DNA of 64,000 nt from Flavobacterium sp. ENC (GTDB taxonomy: Bacteria > Bacteroidota > Bacteroidia > Flavobacteriales > Flavobacteriaceae): positions 62,001 through 126,000 of the forward strand of contig NZ_JAJMOY010000005.1 in the NCBI RefSeq assembly GCF_020991415.1. The letters are read 5' to 3'. Positions 53,513 through 61,517 of this stretch are shown here, piece after piece. The notes beneath the pieces are model-generated. The model made no database searches and had not been told where the DNA came from. It saw only the letters and a program-made list of their open reading frames with translations. Both the position numbers and the translations under genes were made by a program. Each line of letters begins with the position of its first letter. The stretch's first letter is position 1.

Positions 53513-54348
53513 TTTTCAGATATAGATTCATTCAGTTTTTGTACTAATAAATGAGCCAGACTGTTTGTAAACTCTTTTTTTCGATATTTGCTTATCGGTT
53601 GTATCCCTGTGATTACATTGGTCAGAAATAATTCGTCTGCTTTTTGAAGATCAAATGGCGAGATTATTTCTTCGGTTACTTCTATGCCTTCTATTTTCTT
53701 CGCAAGAGCCAAAACCTGCTTACGCATAACCCCATTCAGGCAACCTTCTGAAATTGGAGGGGTAATGAGCTTTTTGCCCATAACCATAAATAAATTCCCC
53801 TGTAATACCTCAACAACATTTTTAGCATCATTCACTAAAATGCAATTGTCCAAGCCATTTTCATGGGCAAAAATACTTCCGGTAACATTAATCAGTTTAT
53901 TAGTCGTTTTAATGGACGATAATAATTGTTTGGTTACATAGAAATCTTTATACAAATCGACTTCATAATGAGCTGTATTTAAAGCATATGACGTATTCTG
54001 AAGTCCAATTGCGTGAATTAAAAACGAAACCTCATTTGTTTTCGGCAAATATAATCCGCCATCATTTCTAAAAACGGTGATTCTCGCTCTTGCAGAGGCC
54101 GACAATCCATTTTTTTCCACTACTTTTAAAACCTGCTCTTCAAAATATTCCATGGTAAAATCCATTGGAATTTCCATTCGAACCACACGCATGGAAGCCA
54201 TTAGCCTAAAATAGTGATCTTCAAGAAACAATATTTTGCTGTTGATTATTTTTAGCGTTTCAAAAACGCCATCTCCATACAAAAAAGCACGATTTTGAGT
54301 TAATATATTCTCTTCCTGCCCTACTATGTTTCCATTAAAATTGATCAT
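53509..54348 (-). CDS. Class IV aminotransferase (aminodeoxychorismate lyase/BCAT-like)
   Basis: A 279-residue PLP enzyme, fold type IV. Start MINFNGNIVGQEENILTQNR, the PLP lysine is in LLSSIKTTNKLINVTGS, and the SEGCLNGVMRKQVLALA block and TNVITGIQPIS phosphate loop are present. D-amino acid transaminase, BCAT and 4-amino-4-deoxychorismate lyase (folate synthesis) cannot be separated by motif alone; the length and C-terminal ITGIQPI favour the lyase type. Directly behind a terminator hairpin that abuts its ATG. Confidence 0.88.
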   Translation of the reverse strand: MINFNGNIVGQEENILTQNRAFLYGDGVFETLKIINSKILFLEDHYFRLMASMRVVRMEIPMDFTMEYFEEQVLKVVEKNGLSASARARITVFRNDGGLYLPKTNEVSFLIHAIGLQNTSYALNTAHYEVDLYKDFYVTKQLLSSIKTTNKLINVTGSIFAHENGLDNCILVNDAKNVVEVLQGNLFMVMGKKLITPPISEGCLNGVMRKQVLALAKKIEGIEVTEEIISPFDLQKADELFLTNVITGIQPISKYRKKEFTNSLAHLLVQKLNESISEN

Positions 54349-54374
54349 AAAAAAACCCTGAATTTTGTTCAGGG
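54349..54374 (-). terminator. Terminator-like hairpin abutting the aminotransferase start
   Basis: On the minus strand CCCTGAAC AAAA TTCAGGG then a run of seven T (54374-54349), ending at the ATG (54348). It can end the upstream START-like transcript; a TATATTTG -7 box (plus 54375-54382) lies just before it, so a transcript from there would read through it. Confidence 0.75.
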
Positions 54375-54402
54375 CAAATATAAGGCATAAAATAGACTTT
54401 TA

Positions 54403-54795
54403 CTAAACAGATCCTATAAGATGTTTCAGGTCTGAGATCTGATTCTCCCACAATTGTTTAGCTTCGCCAACTTCTTCTTTTTCAGCAAAATCGACAACCA
54501 TTAATGACACATCTTTAGTCAGTTCATCGACTAAAATATGAAGTTCAAAAAAGTATTCCGTATCCTTACTGCTTTCATCAACCCATTTAAACTTTACTTT
54601 TTCACCGGTTTTTTTAGAAGCCAGACGTGCTTTTTCCTGCGAGTCATTCCAAATAAAAGTGAAAAATTCCCCTCTTGAGTTTACATTATCAGCGAACCAT
54701 TCTGATAAACCCGACGGAGTTGAAATATATTGATATAATAATTGAGGCGATGAATTTATGGGAAACTCGATTTCGTAACGTATTTTTGGATCCAT
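54403..54795 (-). CDS. START-like (SRPBCC) domain protein
   Basis: A 130-residue protein with the SRPBCC/START-like pattern: YEIEFPINSSPQLLYQYIST, PSGLSEWFADNVNSRGEFFTF, and C-terminal QLWENQISDLKHLIGSV helix. Hydrophobic ligand-binding fold; function unknown. Precedes the aminotransferase gene on the minus strand. Confidence 0.86.
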   Translation of the reverse strand: MDPKIRYEIEFPINSSPQLLYQYISTPSGLSEWFADNVNSRGEFFTFIWNDSQEKARLASKKTGEKVKFKWVDESSKDTEYFFELHILVDELTKDVSLMVVDFAEKEEVGEAKQLWENQISDLKHLIGSV

Positions 54796-54882
54796 GTGCT
54801 ACTTTTAATTTTTTCGAAATATAAGAATATATGTCCGAAAACAATGCGTTTTTAAAAATATTTTTTTTTCTTCGATTTATGC

Positions 54883-54912
54883 TTGTTCGCTTTAATATAA
54901 TTTTTATATTTG
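54883..54912 (+). promoter_or_regulatory. Promoter of the tRNA gene
   Basis: TTG at 54883-54885 and TATATTTG at 54905-54912, 19 bases apart, 38 bases before the tRNA 5' end. Confidence 0.7.
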
Positions 54913-54949
54913 CACCCGCAATGAGGAACTCATTCCTGATAGCAGTCTT

Positions 54950-55023
54950 GGCGAGGTAGCTCAGTTGGTTAGAGCGCAGGATTCATAACCCTGAGGTCAC
55001 GGGTTCAACTCCCGTCCTCGCTA
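54950..55023 (+). tRNA. tRNA with CAT anticodon (elongator Met, possibly Ile2)
   Basis: 74 nt. Acceptor stem GGCGAGG / CCTCGCT with discriminator A; T8-A9; D arm GCTC...GAGC; anticodon arm CAGGA TTCATAA CCCTG with anticodon CAT (54984-54986) and one A-C mismatch next to the loop; variable loop AGGTC; T arm ACGGG TTCAACT CCCGT. It lacks the initiator features (C1 mismatch, three G-C pairs before the anticodon loop). A lysidine-modified tRNA-Ile cannot be excluded. CCA is not encoded. Confidence 0.93.
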
Positions 55024-55046
55024 CAAATAGGAAATTATTCAAAACG

Positions 55047-55079
55047 AGCGGATTAGTATAAACTGATCCGCTTTTTTTA
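55047..55079 (+). terminator. Terminator of the tRNA gene
   Basis: Stem AGCGGATTAGT / ACTGATCCGCT (55047-55057 and 55062-55072), 4-base loop ATAA, T run. Confidence 0.88.
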
Positions 55080-55325
55080 TGCCTTTTCGTTTCCCTGACT
55101 TCTCAAAATCAGGTGTTTTTACGGGGTGACCTGCCGATATAAAGTTGTTTTTTTATGCCAATACACAGAACAGTACTATAAATTTGTTCCGTTTGAAAAA
55201 ATCACACTATGACAATTTCAAAATTAACATAAGACCGTTATTCCAAATTTTCGGGAAATCTATTTTATATAAATTAATTATAATACAATAACTTTGTACT
55301 CTCATTAAAGTAATTTACAAACAAC
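55080..55325. other. Intergenic region after the tRNA gene
   Basis: Contains CAGGTGTTTTTACGGGG near 55111 (echoed after a similar hairpin at 57843) and TAACTTTG at 55289-55296, a candidate -7 box of the next gene. No gene seen. Confidence 0.4.
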
Positions 55326-55583
55326 ATGGATATAGTCAAATTTAAAATCACATCAAAAACGATAAAAGTAGAAGTACGCAATTCGAATAATTATGTTTTT
55401 AATTTCAATACCGCTTTGGAAATTGAAAAAGAAGACAGAGATGTTTTATTAAGACTATACAATGCACTGGATATGCTTTTTAAGAAAGAAACTCCGGCCG
55501 AAACAAAAAACTACATTTCGCCCAACCAAACCAATATACTGGATCAGATCTCAGCTGTTGATAATTTAGAACCGGAAAAATAA
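55326..55583 (+). CDS. Hypothetical protein, 85 aa
   Basis: An 85-residue charged protein (MDIVKFKITSKTIKVEVRNS, then LEIEKEDRDVLLRLYNALDM). I do not recognise a family. A -7 box (55289-55296) and a 30-base leader precede it, codon use is like the neighbours. It stands alone before the CorA-like gene. Confidence 0.6.
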   Translation: MDIVKFKITSKTIKVEVRNSNNYVFNFNTALEIEKEDRDVLLRLYNALDMLFKKETPAETKNYISPNQTNILDQISAVDNLEPEK

Positions 55584-55762
55584 ATACGTTATCGGTCATA
55601 GTTTACAGACTAACTCTTTTATAGTTCATACATCTGGTCAGGCAGCTCACATAACTTGATTTGCAACCTGCCAAAAATTTATTGTACATTAGTAGATCAG
55701 CTAAGTATGGAAACTGCATCAACAAAAGATTTGCCTACAAGCCATACTTTAAAGCGAAAACT

Positions 55763-56716
55763 ATGATCGAGATTTTATTAAAAAACAAACAAATAGTCAA
55801 AGCACAAACTATTGAAGAGCTTTCCATCTCAAATCTGGATTTCCATGTCATGCAATTTATTGATTACAGGGATTCTGAAATAAACTGGCTCAAAGAAAAT
55901 CTGAATCTTGATTTCTCTATCATGAAGAATTATGAAGATTTTGAAATCAGTTCACATTTTCTGGAAAATACAAAACAGGTCTCCTTTCACTTTTCGATAC
56001 CATACTATAACAAGGAGAACAAAATGATCGAAGAACCGCTGTTTATCATCATAAAGCAATCAAGCTTATTTTTGTTCTGCAGCTCGCGACTGGATAATTT
56101 TTTCAATAAAATTTATTCCGACAGATTTAGTGCCTTACAGGAAACAGAGGATATAAAGTCCGTCCTGGAGTTTCAGTTCGCGTTTATTTCTGACTACTTT
56201 GCTGACATAACCGAAAATTTAAGCCGTAGAATAAAAACCCTTACCAATGCCATTCTAATCGAAAAAAACTTTTCTAAAAGAGAAATGGACACCATTACGG
56301 AATACAATTTCGGTAACTCGCTTATAAAGGAATCCCTTATTGAAACTACCAGAGTTTTTCGATTATACATGAAAAGTAAGTGGGAAGAAAAAATGGACTT
56401 AAAAGAAAGTATAAAATCCGAACTAAATGATCTTGTTGCTATTTCTGATTACATACAATTCAATTTTGACCGTCTTGACGATTTAAAAGAGAATATTTCC
56501 AACAAGATTGACCTGGAGCAGAACCATATTTTTAAGATGCTTACCGTGGTTACCGTTTGTATTTCCCTTCCGACTCTTATTGCCGGAGTGTACGGAATGA
56601 ACTTTGAACAAATGCCTGAATTGAAAACAGCCTATGGATATCCACTTATTTTACTCGCCATGCTGCTGTCTGCCATCTTACCGTTTATCTATTTTAAGCG
56701 AAAAAAATGGTTATAA
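55763..56716 (+). CDS. CorA-like divalent cation transporter
   Basis: A 317-residue inner membrane protein (start MIEILLKNKQIVKAQTIEEL). Long N-terminal cytoplasmic domain, then two C-terminal transmembrane helices (about 259-278 and 293-310) and between them the signature YGMNFEQMPE, the GMN motif of CorA magnesium/cobalt channels, just after the first helix. Ends with a basic KRKKWL tail. An in-frame upstream TTG would add 34 residues that do not fit the family. Confidence 0.88.
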   Translation: MIEILLKNKQIVKAQTIEELSISNLDFHVMQFIDYRDSEINWLKENLNLDFSIMKNYEDFEISSHFLENTKQVSFHFSIPYYNKENKMIEEPLFIIIKQSSLFLFCSSRLDNFFNKIYSDRFSALQETEDIKSVLEFQFAFISDYFADITENLSRRIKTLTNAILIEKNFSKREMDTITEYNFGNSLIKESLIETTRVFRLYMKSKWEEKMDLKESIKSELNDLVAISDYIQFNFDRLDDLKENISNKIDLEQNHIFKMLTVVTVCISLPTLIAGVYGMNFEQMPELKTAYGYPLILLAMLLSAILPFIYFKRKKWL

Positions 56717-56936
56717 AAATTATCGGTTACCAAAGGAAAAAGAGAGCGAAATCATCTGACAAATACACAAATCTGAATTCGGAAATTCCTGAAATTGAGG
56801 CTAAAATTAAATTTACAGGCTATTTATTATAAAAATTATTAATTTAGCTTAGCGATCAAAATCAATTTACCGCACTGCACATATCCTTATTTTTGTTTCG
56901 CCTGAATTTAATTTTTAAAAACTAAAAAGCTAAAAA
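56717..56936. other. Intergenic region with candidate promoter
   Basis: TATTTTTG at 56888-56895 fits a -7 box for the VOC gene (start 56937). Nothing else seen. Confidence 0.35.
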
Positions 56937-57314
56937 ATGAAAAAAGTAACAGGTATTGGCGGCATTTTTTTCAAATGTAACGACCCTGGAAAAATGAGAG
57001 ACTGGTACAAAACCCATCTGGGCTTAGACACCAATGATTACGGAGCCACATTCGAATGGAAAGAAGCAACAGATTCTGTCAAAAACGGTTCAACACAATG
57101 GAGTCCGTTTCCTGAGGCTACCAAATATTTTGAACCTTCAGCAAAAGACTTCATGATCAATTACAGGGTTGCCGATCTCGAAGCACTGGTCGGGGAATTA
57201 AAAAAAGAAGGCGTGACCATTGTGGACCAGATAGAAACTTATGACTACGGAAAGTTTGTTCATATAATTGACATGGAAGGAAACAAAATTCAGCTTTGGG
57301 AACCTTTCGATTAG
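56937..57314 (+). CDS. VOC (glyoxalase/dioxygenase-like) family protein
   Basis: A 125-residue vicinal-oxygen-chelate protein: start KKVTGIGGIFFKCNDPGKMR, middle YRVADLEALVGELKKEGVTI and the end IIDMEGNKIQLWEPFD typical of glyoxalase-like folds. The N-terminal metal-binding His is replaced (GIFFKCNDP), while FVHIID and QLWEP retain later ligands. Function unknown; cotranscribed with DUF2200. Confidence 0.85.
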   Translation: MKKVTGIGGIFFKCNDPGKMRDWYKTHLGLDTNDYGATFEWKEATDSVKNGSTQWSPFPEATKYFEPSAKDFMINYRVADLEALVGELKKEGVTIVDQIETYDYGKFVHIIDMEGNKIQLWEPFD

Positions 57315-57344
57315 ATCTAACTGTAAAATAAGATTTTAAAAACG

Positions 57345-57695
57345 ATGGAAAAGCACAGAATATTTACAACATCATTTGCCAGTGTTTATCCCCACTATAT
57401 TACCAAAGCGGAGAAAAAAGGCCGCACAAAGGAGGAAGTAGATTCAATAATTTACTGGCTGACGGGTTACAGCCCAACAGCATTGCAAAAACTAATCGAT
57501 AATAAAACCGATTTCGAAACCTTTTTTGCAGAAGCACCACAAATGAATGAGCATACATCAAAAATTGCCGGCGTAATTTGTGGGTACCGTGTAGAAGAAA
57601 TCGAAGATAAACTCATGCAAAAGATTCGTTATTTAGATAAATTGATTGATGAACTGGCAAAAGGAAAAGCCATGGAGAAAATTTTAAGAACCTAA
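57345..57695 (+). CDS. DUF2200 domain protein
   Basis: A 116-residue protein with the DUF2200 pattern [35 protein letters not shown] and [20 protein letters not shown]. Cytoplasmic, function unknown. 30 bases after the VOC gene. Confidence 0.88.
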   Translation: MEKHRIFTTSFASVYPHYITKAEKKGRTKEEVDSIIYWLTGYSPTALQKLIDNKTDFETFFAEAPQMNEHTSKIAGVICGYRVEEIEDKLMQKIRYLDKLIDELAKGKAMEKILRT

Positions 57696-58067
57696 CCTTA
57701 TTACAACCTCAACTTTATTGGTCATATACAAGACAGCACATAAGATCTGACACTAAATAACCTTATTATCAACAAGTTATCAGTCTTCATCTTTCCCTGG
57801 TCAGGAACGATTATAAAAAATCATGTTGAACAATTAAAAAATAGATTAGTACTAACTGATCTTTTTTTTTGCCGTTATTTTTTCAGTTATTTTTTCAAAA
57901 ACAGGTATTTCTACTCGTTTTTTTTTAAATAATAAAAACGATTTTTGTATTCAAATGTGGAAAACCGTAAGGAATTACCAACAAAATAACTGAAATTAGC
58001 AAAATAAAAGACCGCGTGTCATAAAAAACAAAATATTACATAAGTTGAATCAATAAAAAACCAAACT
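57696..58067. other. Gene-free stretch with terminator-like element
   Basis: 372 bases without a gene. At 57843-57872 a stem AGATTAGT / ACTGATCT with a T run resembles the tRNA terminator (55047), and at about 57898 CAGGTATTTCTAC echoes the sequence after that terminator. No RNA gene could be named between 57700 and 57842. Confidence 0.45.
57843..57872 (+). terminator. Terminator-like hairpin resembling that after the tRNA
   Basis: Stem AGATTAGT / ACTGATCT (57843-57850 and 57855-57862, one G-T pair) followed by ten T. It lies 148 bases after the DUF2200 stop. Confidence 0.75.
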
Positions 58068-58454
58068 ATGGAAAATCTTTGGTGCTGGCGTTGTAAAATG
58101 GAAATCCCGATGTTGAACGAAGAGGAACATTTAATTGCGTCTAAACTTTATCGCCAGGGTTTTGAAACAGGAAAATGCAATATGACAAGACAAGAGCGTT
58201 TTAAAGCACTGCTTGACTATTACAAAGAACTGTCCGGTTTTGAAGAAACGGAACCGAATGCGATTATGCATCATAGAATTGAATTATACGGCCCGCCTTG
58301 CGAAAATTGCAACAAGCCCTACAGAACTTCAAAAGCTTCCTTTTGCGCAGCCTGCGGGCACAAAAGAACCGGTGAAATTCTAATTGATCAACTGTTGCCG
58401 AAGACAGAACAAAAATGGTGGCAAAAGCTCCTGATTTCTGACAGCGATAATTAA
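58068..58454 (+). CDS. Zinc-ribbon-like conserved protein
   Basis: A 128-residue protein with one Cys pair Cys6-x2-Cys9 (WCWRC) at the N terminus and a second group Cys78, Cys81, Cys93, Cys96 (PPCENCNKP and FCAACG), a probable zinc ribbon, with a helical middle (FKALLDYYKELSGFEETEP). Conserved hypothetical; I do not recognise a function. Starts after a long gene-free stretch and is followed by another before the DUF6642 gene. Confidence 0.7.
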   Translation: MENLWCWRCKMEIPMLNEEEHLIASKLYRQGFETGKCNMTRQERFKALLDYYKELSGFEETEPNAIMHHRIELYGPPCENCNKPYRTSKASFCAACGHKRTGEILIDQLLPKTEQKWWQKLLISDSDN

Positions 58455-58840
58455 AATAGTATTGGCCATTTCGAAAATAAATAGTTAAGCGTACACTTCA
58501 TAGCGTACTAAAATATAAAAAATCTCAGTCTCAGTTACGGTTTCATTTGGGGATGAACACTGTAACTGAAAACTGAGATTTCTACTTTATATCCCTCTGA
58601 TACTTCAGCAGAAGGAAGAAATTCAGTCACCACATACAAATTTATACCAACATAAACCCATTTTTAAGAGTTCGTCTAATTGTCTTTTCATGTTTTATCT
58701 GGTTGACATAAGTTAAATGATCAAAAAAAATGCGTTAAAATTTACATCCTGTAACAGTTTTTATCCAATAAAAAATACATTTGTCACATTGAAAAAGTGA
58801 TCTTATTGGCACTCCTAAAAAAACCGGTAAATACAATTGT
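58455..58840. other. Gene-free stretch with palindrome and promoter box
   Basis: 386 bases. It contains a direct repeat AGCGTAC (about 58493 and 58503), the CTCAGT palindrome at 58520-58581, and TACATTTG at 58776-58783, a candidate -7 box for the DUF6642 gene. No gene or RNA recognised otherwise. Confidence 0.45.
58520..58581. repeat. Palindrome of the CTCAGTCTCAGT type, left of the DUF6642 block
   Basis: Arms AAATCTCAGT-C-TCAGTTAC (58520-58538) and GTAACTGA-AA-ACTGAGATTT (58562-58581). It shares the 14 bases TCTCAGTCTCAGTT with the palindrome at 61219-61267 on the other side of the block. Possible terminator of the zinc-ribbon gene. Confidence 0.82.
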
Positions 58841-59404
58841 ATGGATAATGATAAATTTATTTTCTGCCTTGAAGGTGTTTCCGATGTAGATACAATCCTT
58901 ACTACTGATGTAGTCAAAAATCTCGAAGAAATAGCTCTTGACCAGGGTATTGCGAGTATCTATAAAACCTGCGACACCATTGAGGGATTAGAGGAAAGCC
59001 TGAATGTATTACTTTATGAAGATCATAATTTTAAGGATTATGAAATTATTTATCTGGTAATGCCCGGAGAAGCCAGCAATATCTGCCTGCATGATTATTA
59101 TTACAGTCTTCAGGAAATTGCGGAACTTTTTGAAGGAAAAATGAAAGGAAAAGTAATTCATTTTGCCAACAAAAAAATCCTGGACTTAACGAATGATGAA
59201 GCACAATATTTTTTAGACATCACCGGAGCGCGTGCCATTTCGGGTTATGGTTCTTCGTATAACAAAATAGCAAGCTGCAGTACAATCGATAAGGCATTTT
59301 TCAGTTTATATCAGGACAATGACGATCTTACTGAAGTTGTAGAGGAATTATTCCGGAAACATTACAATCTTTGCCAGCTACTCGATTTTAGATTGTATTA
59401 TTAA
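58841..59404 (+). CDS. DUF6642 family protein, caspase-like, apparently lacking His/Cys
   Basis: A 187-residue protein with the DUF6642 pattern as I recall it: FIFCLEG near residue 6, a strand around residue 70 (IIYLVMPGE), then EIAELFEGKMKGKVIHFA, LDLTNDEAQYFLDITGARAI and SGYGSSYN. Other members of this caspase-like family carry a His in an LxFHG position and Cys in the HFGSCSTL position; here the aligned residues read LVMPGE and HFANKKIL, so the catalytic dyad is missing. Inference from memory of the family, not a search. It is followed four bases after the stop by an AraC-type regulator. Confidence 0.62.
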   Translation: MDNDKFIFCLEGVSDVDTILTTDVVKNLEEIALDQGIASIYKTCDTIEGLEESLNVLLYEDHNFKDYEIIYLVMPGEASNICLHDYYYSLQEIAELFEGKMKGKVIHFANKKILDLTNDEAQYFLDITGARAISGYGSSYNKIASCSTIDKAFFSLYQDNDDLTEVVEELFRKHYNLCQLLDFRLYY

Positions 59405-59408
59405 ATTA

Positions 59409-60329
59409 ATGAAAACAAAAACGGCTGAAAAAGTAAAAACATATGAATCAAAGGGATTTCGCGAAAAATTTCTTGGATCAGAAAACCCTATACACCAGCT
59501 TTTCAAATCGAATTCAGATCATTTTTTTTGCCTGAAACTGGAAGAAATAATGCAGCTACAATATCCTGTTCCGCCTTCCAAACACGTTTGCCATACGCTC
59601 CTCTTTATCACTTCAGGCGTACACATTATGAATCTTGGATTTGAGGAGTATAAAACGTCTCCCTGCGAAATTATTGTGGTTCCGGCCGGCCAGATTTTTT
59701 CAATTGAGCATATCAACAGCAATCACCAGGGCTATATCTGTCAGTTTCATCCCGATATTCTGATCAGCAAATACGGCAACCGTGAAATGCTGAATGATTT
59801 TGATTTCCTGAAAATCCAGGGCAATCCAAAAATTACCGTTCCTGAAAAAGACTTTCCTTTTATAACCAATTTACTCCACCGTCTCGAAGCTGAATATCTG
59901 AAAACAGAAACCATCAATTTAGAGCTCATACAATCTTATTTGATGGCTTTGTTCTGTGAAATGAATATAAACTCCATTAAGGCCTCCAAAAACACGGCAG
60001 CAGCGCAGGTTATTTCTGCGCGGTTCAGGGAACTGATTCATGCAAGTATTAAAACAAACCATCAGGTAAATTACTATGCGGACCAGCTTAATATTACGCC
60101 TAACCATTTAAACAAATCTGTAAAATCTACTACCGGTAAGTCTGCCAACAAATGGATTGTAGAAACCATTTTACTGGAAGCCAAATACCTGCTGTTCCAG
60201 ACGACACTTTCCGTAAGCGAAATAGCCATGCAGGTAGGCCATGACGATCATTCTTACTTTAGCCGTTTTTTTAAAAAACACGAAGGCATTACCCCTATTC
60301 AATATCGAAAATTGATTGATAAGTCCTAA
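59409..60329 (+). CDS. AraC family transcriptional regulator
   Basis: A 306-residue regulator with an N-terminal cupin-like sensor part (about 40-140: SPCEIIVVPAGQIFSIEHIN) and a C-terminal AraC DNA-binding domain (about 205-300) with the first helix-turn-helix VNYYADQLNITPNHLNKSVK and the signature VSEIAMQVGHDDHSYFSRFF. It follows the DUF6642 gene, so they are probably cotranscribed and may act together. Effector unknown. Confidence 0.88.
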   Translation: MKTKTAEKVKTYESKGFREKFLGSENPIHQLFKSNSDHFFCLKLEEIMQLQYPVPPSKHVCHTLLFITSGVHIMNLGFEEYKTSPCEIIVVPAGQIFSIEHINSNHQGYICQFHPDILISKYGNREMLNDFDFLKIQGNPKITVPEKDFPFITNLLHRLEAEYLKTETINLELIQSYLMALFCEMNINSIKASKNTAAAQVISARFRELIHASIKTNHQVNYYADQLNITPNHLNKSVKSTTGKSANKWIVETILLEAKYLLFQTTLSVSEIAMQVGHDDHSYFSRFFKKHEGITPIQYRKLIDKS

Positions 60330-60398
60330 TTATTGATTACGAAATCCTATCGTAATGGCTGTTATTTACAGAAATTTGCCGTGTAAAAAAAGCGAATT

Positions 60399-60599
60399 AT
60401 GATTTATGTTTTTAAAACATCTGTTGATACAAAATCGAAATTAAAATTAGCCTCCGAATTGCTTAACGAATTATTGGCCGATGCTCAATGGAATTTTGAC
60501 CTTGAGGACTGCGATAACATTCTAAGAATTGACAGTGAAACCGAAATAACAGAATTAGTTCTGAAAAATACGGTTTTCGACTGTATCGAATTAGAATAA
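60399..60599 (+). CDS. Small hypothetical protein, 66 aa
   Basis: A 66-residue acidic protein (MIYVFKTSVDTKSKLKLASE, then LADAQWNFDLEDCDNILRID) with an alternating beta-alpha pattern that may be a ferredoxin-like fold. Function unrecognised. 41 bases upstream of the pentapeptide-repeat gene. No promoter box is clear. Confidence 0.6.
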   Translation: MIYVFKTSVDTKSKLKLASELLNELLADAQWNFDLEDCDNILRIDSETEITELVLKNTVFDCIELE

Positions 60600-60640
60600 A
60601 ATTTAAGTACCACAATCATTTTCAATCCCAGCCTTTATTT

Positions 60641-61213
60641 ATGGAAGCCGCACTGCATCAAAACAAAACCTTTGACACTGTTGATTATTCGGATCAAAAA
60701 CTATCCGATAACGAATTTATTAATTGTGAGTTTATCAATTGCAACTTTTCGAAAAGTGACTTCAGTTCTATTGATTTTTTAGACTGTACTTTTAAAAACT
60801 GCAATCTTTCACTGGCGGTGCTTAAGAATACCGGACTGAAAAATATAAATTTTATCGGCTGTAAGTTAATGGGACTGGACTTTAGCGCCAGTAACAGTTT
60901 TTTGTTTTCAATGAATTTCCAGGATTGCATGCTTGATTATTCAACTTTCATTTATAAAAAATTAAAGAAAACCTATTTTACAGATTGCTCCCTTAAAGAG
61001 GTTGATTTCTCCAATACTGATTTATCGATGGCCATTTTTAAAAATTGCGATCTTTCGAATGCTACTTTTGTAGATTGTATTTTAGAAAAAACTGATTTCC
61101 GAACGTCCAGGAATTATGCTTTTGACCCCTCCGAAAATAAAATTAAAAGAATGAAAGTGTCTCATACTGCACTCGCCGGTTTACTGCAGAAGTTTGATTT
61201 GGAAATTGAATAA
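60641..61213 (+). CDS. Pentapeptide-repeat protein
   Basis: A 190-residue protein built of A(D/N)LXX-type pentapeptides throughout (FINCEFINCNFSKSDFSSID and similar, residues about 25-150), a right-handed quadrilateral beta helix, with an interruption (YKKLKKTYF) and a C-terminal VSHTALAGLLQKFDLEIE as in the Qnr/McbG/MfpA family, where the C-terminal helix forms the dimer. That subfamily protects DNA gyrase; whether this one does is unproven. Followed by a palindrome (61219). Confidence 0.82.
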   Translation: MEAALHQNKTFDTVDYSDQKLSDNEFINCEFINCNFSKSDFSSIDFLDCTFKNCNLSLAVLKNTGLKNINFIGCKLMGLDFSASNSFLFSMNFQDCMLDYSTFIYKKLKKTYFTDCSLKEVDFSNTDLSMAIFKNCDLSNATFVDCILEKTDFRTSRNYAFDPSENKIKRMKVSHTALAGLLQKFDLEIE

Positions 61214-61218
61214 GTTTT

Positions 61219-61315
61219 CAGTCTCAGTCTCAGTTTACAGTCGCTACAGAAACTGAGACTGAGACTGTAAACTGAGACTGTAAACTGAGACCGAGACTGA
61301 GACCGAGACTAAAAA
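61219..61315. repeat. Palindrome of the CTCAGTCTCAGT type and derived repeats
   Basis: Perfect 18-bp arms CAGTCTCAGTCTCAGTTT (61219-61236) and AAACTGAGACTGAGACTG (61250-61267), 13-base loop, followed by further copies of ACTGAGACTG-TAA and ACTGAGACCG to 61312. Six-base period ACTGAG. It may terminate the pentapeptide gene. Confidence 0.88.
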
Positions 61316-61424
61316 ACTGAGCATTTAATCAATTAGCAATTCAAATCAATGCCTTCATAAAATAAAAATCAGACATTGGATTGAAAATTTAACATTTTAT
61401 CAATATTCGACTTAGCCGATAGAT

Positions 61425-61455
61425 TTGATTATAAAATAAATATCGCTTACATTTG
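61425..61455 (+). promoter_or_regulatory. Promoter of metNIQ
   Basis: TTG at 61425-61427 and TACATTTG at 61448-61455, 20 bases apart, 62 bases before the metN start. The leader GAGAGGAACC then TTTTTTCTTC is not a SAM riboswitch that I recognise. Confidence 0.65.
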
Positions 61456-61517
61456 CACCAAAATTGAGAGGAACCTTTTTTCTTCTTTAGCTTTCAATGG
61501 ATTGCAAATAACAAAAT

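Noticed and set aside
61456..61517. preQ1 or SAM riboswitch in the metN leader (GAGAGGAACC)
   Set aside because: Only the first bases resemble such an RNA; the conserved pairing and adenine-rich tail are missing.
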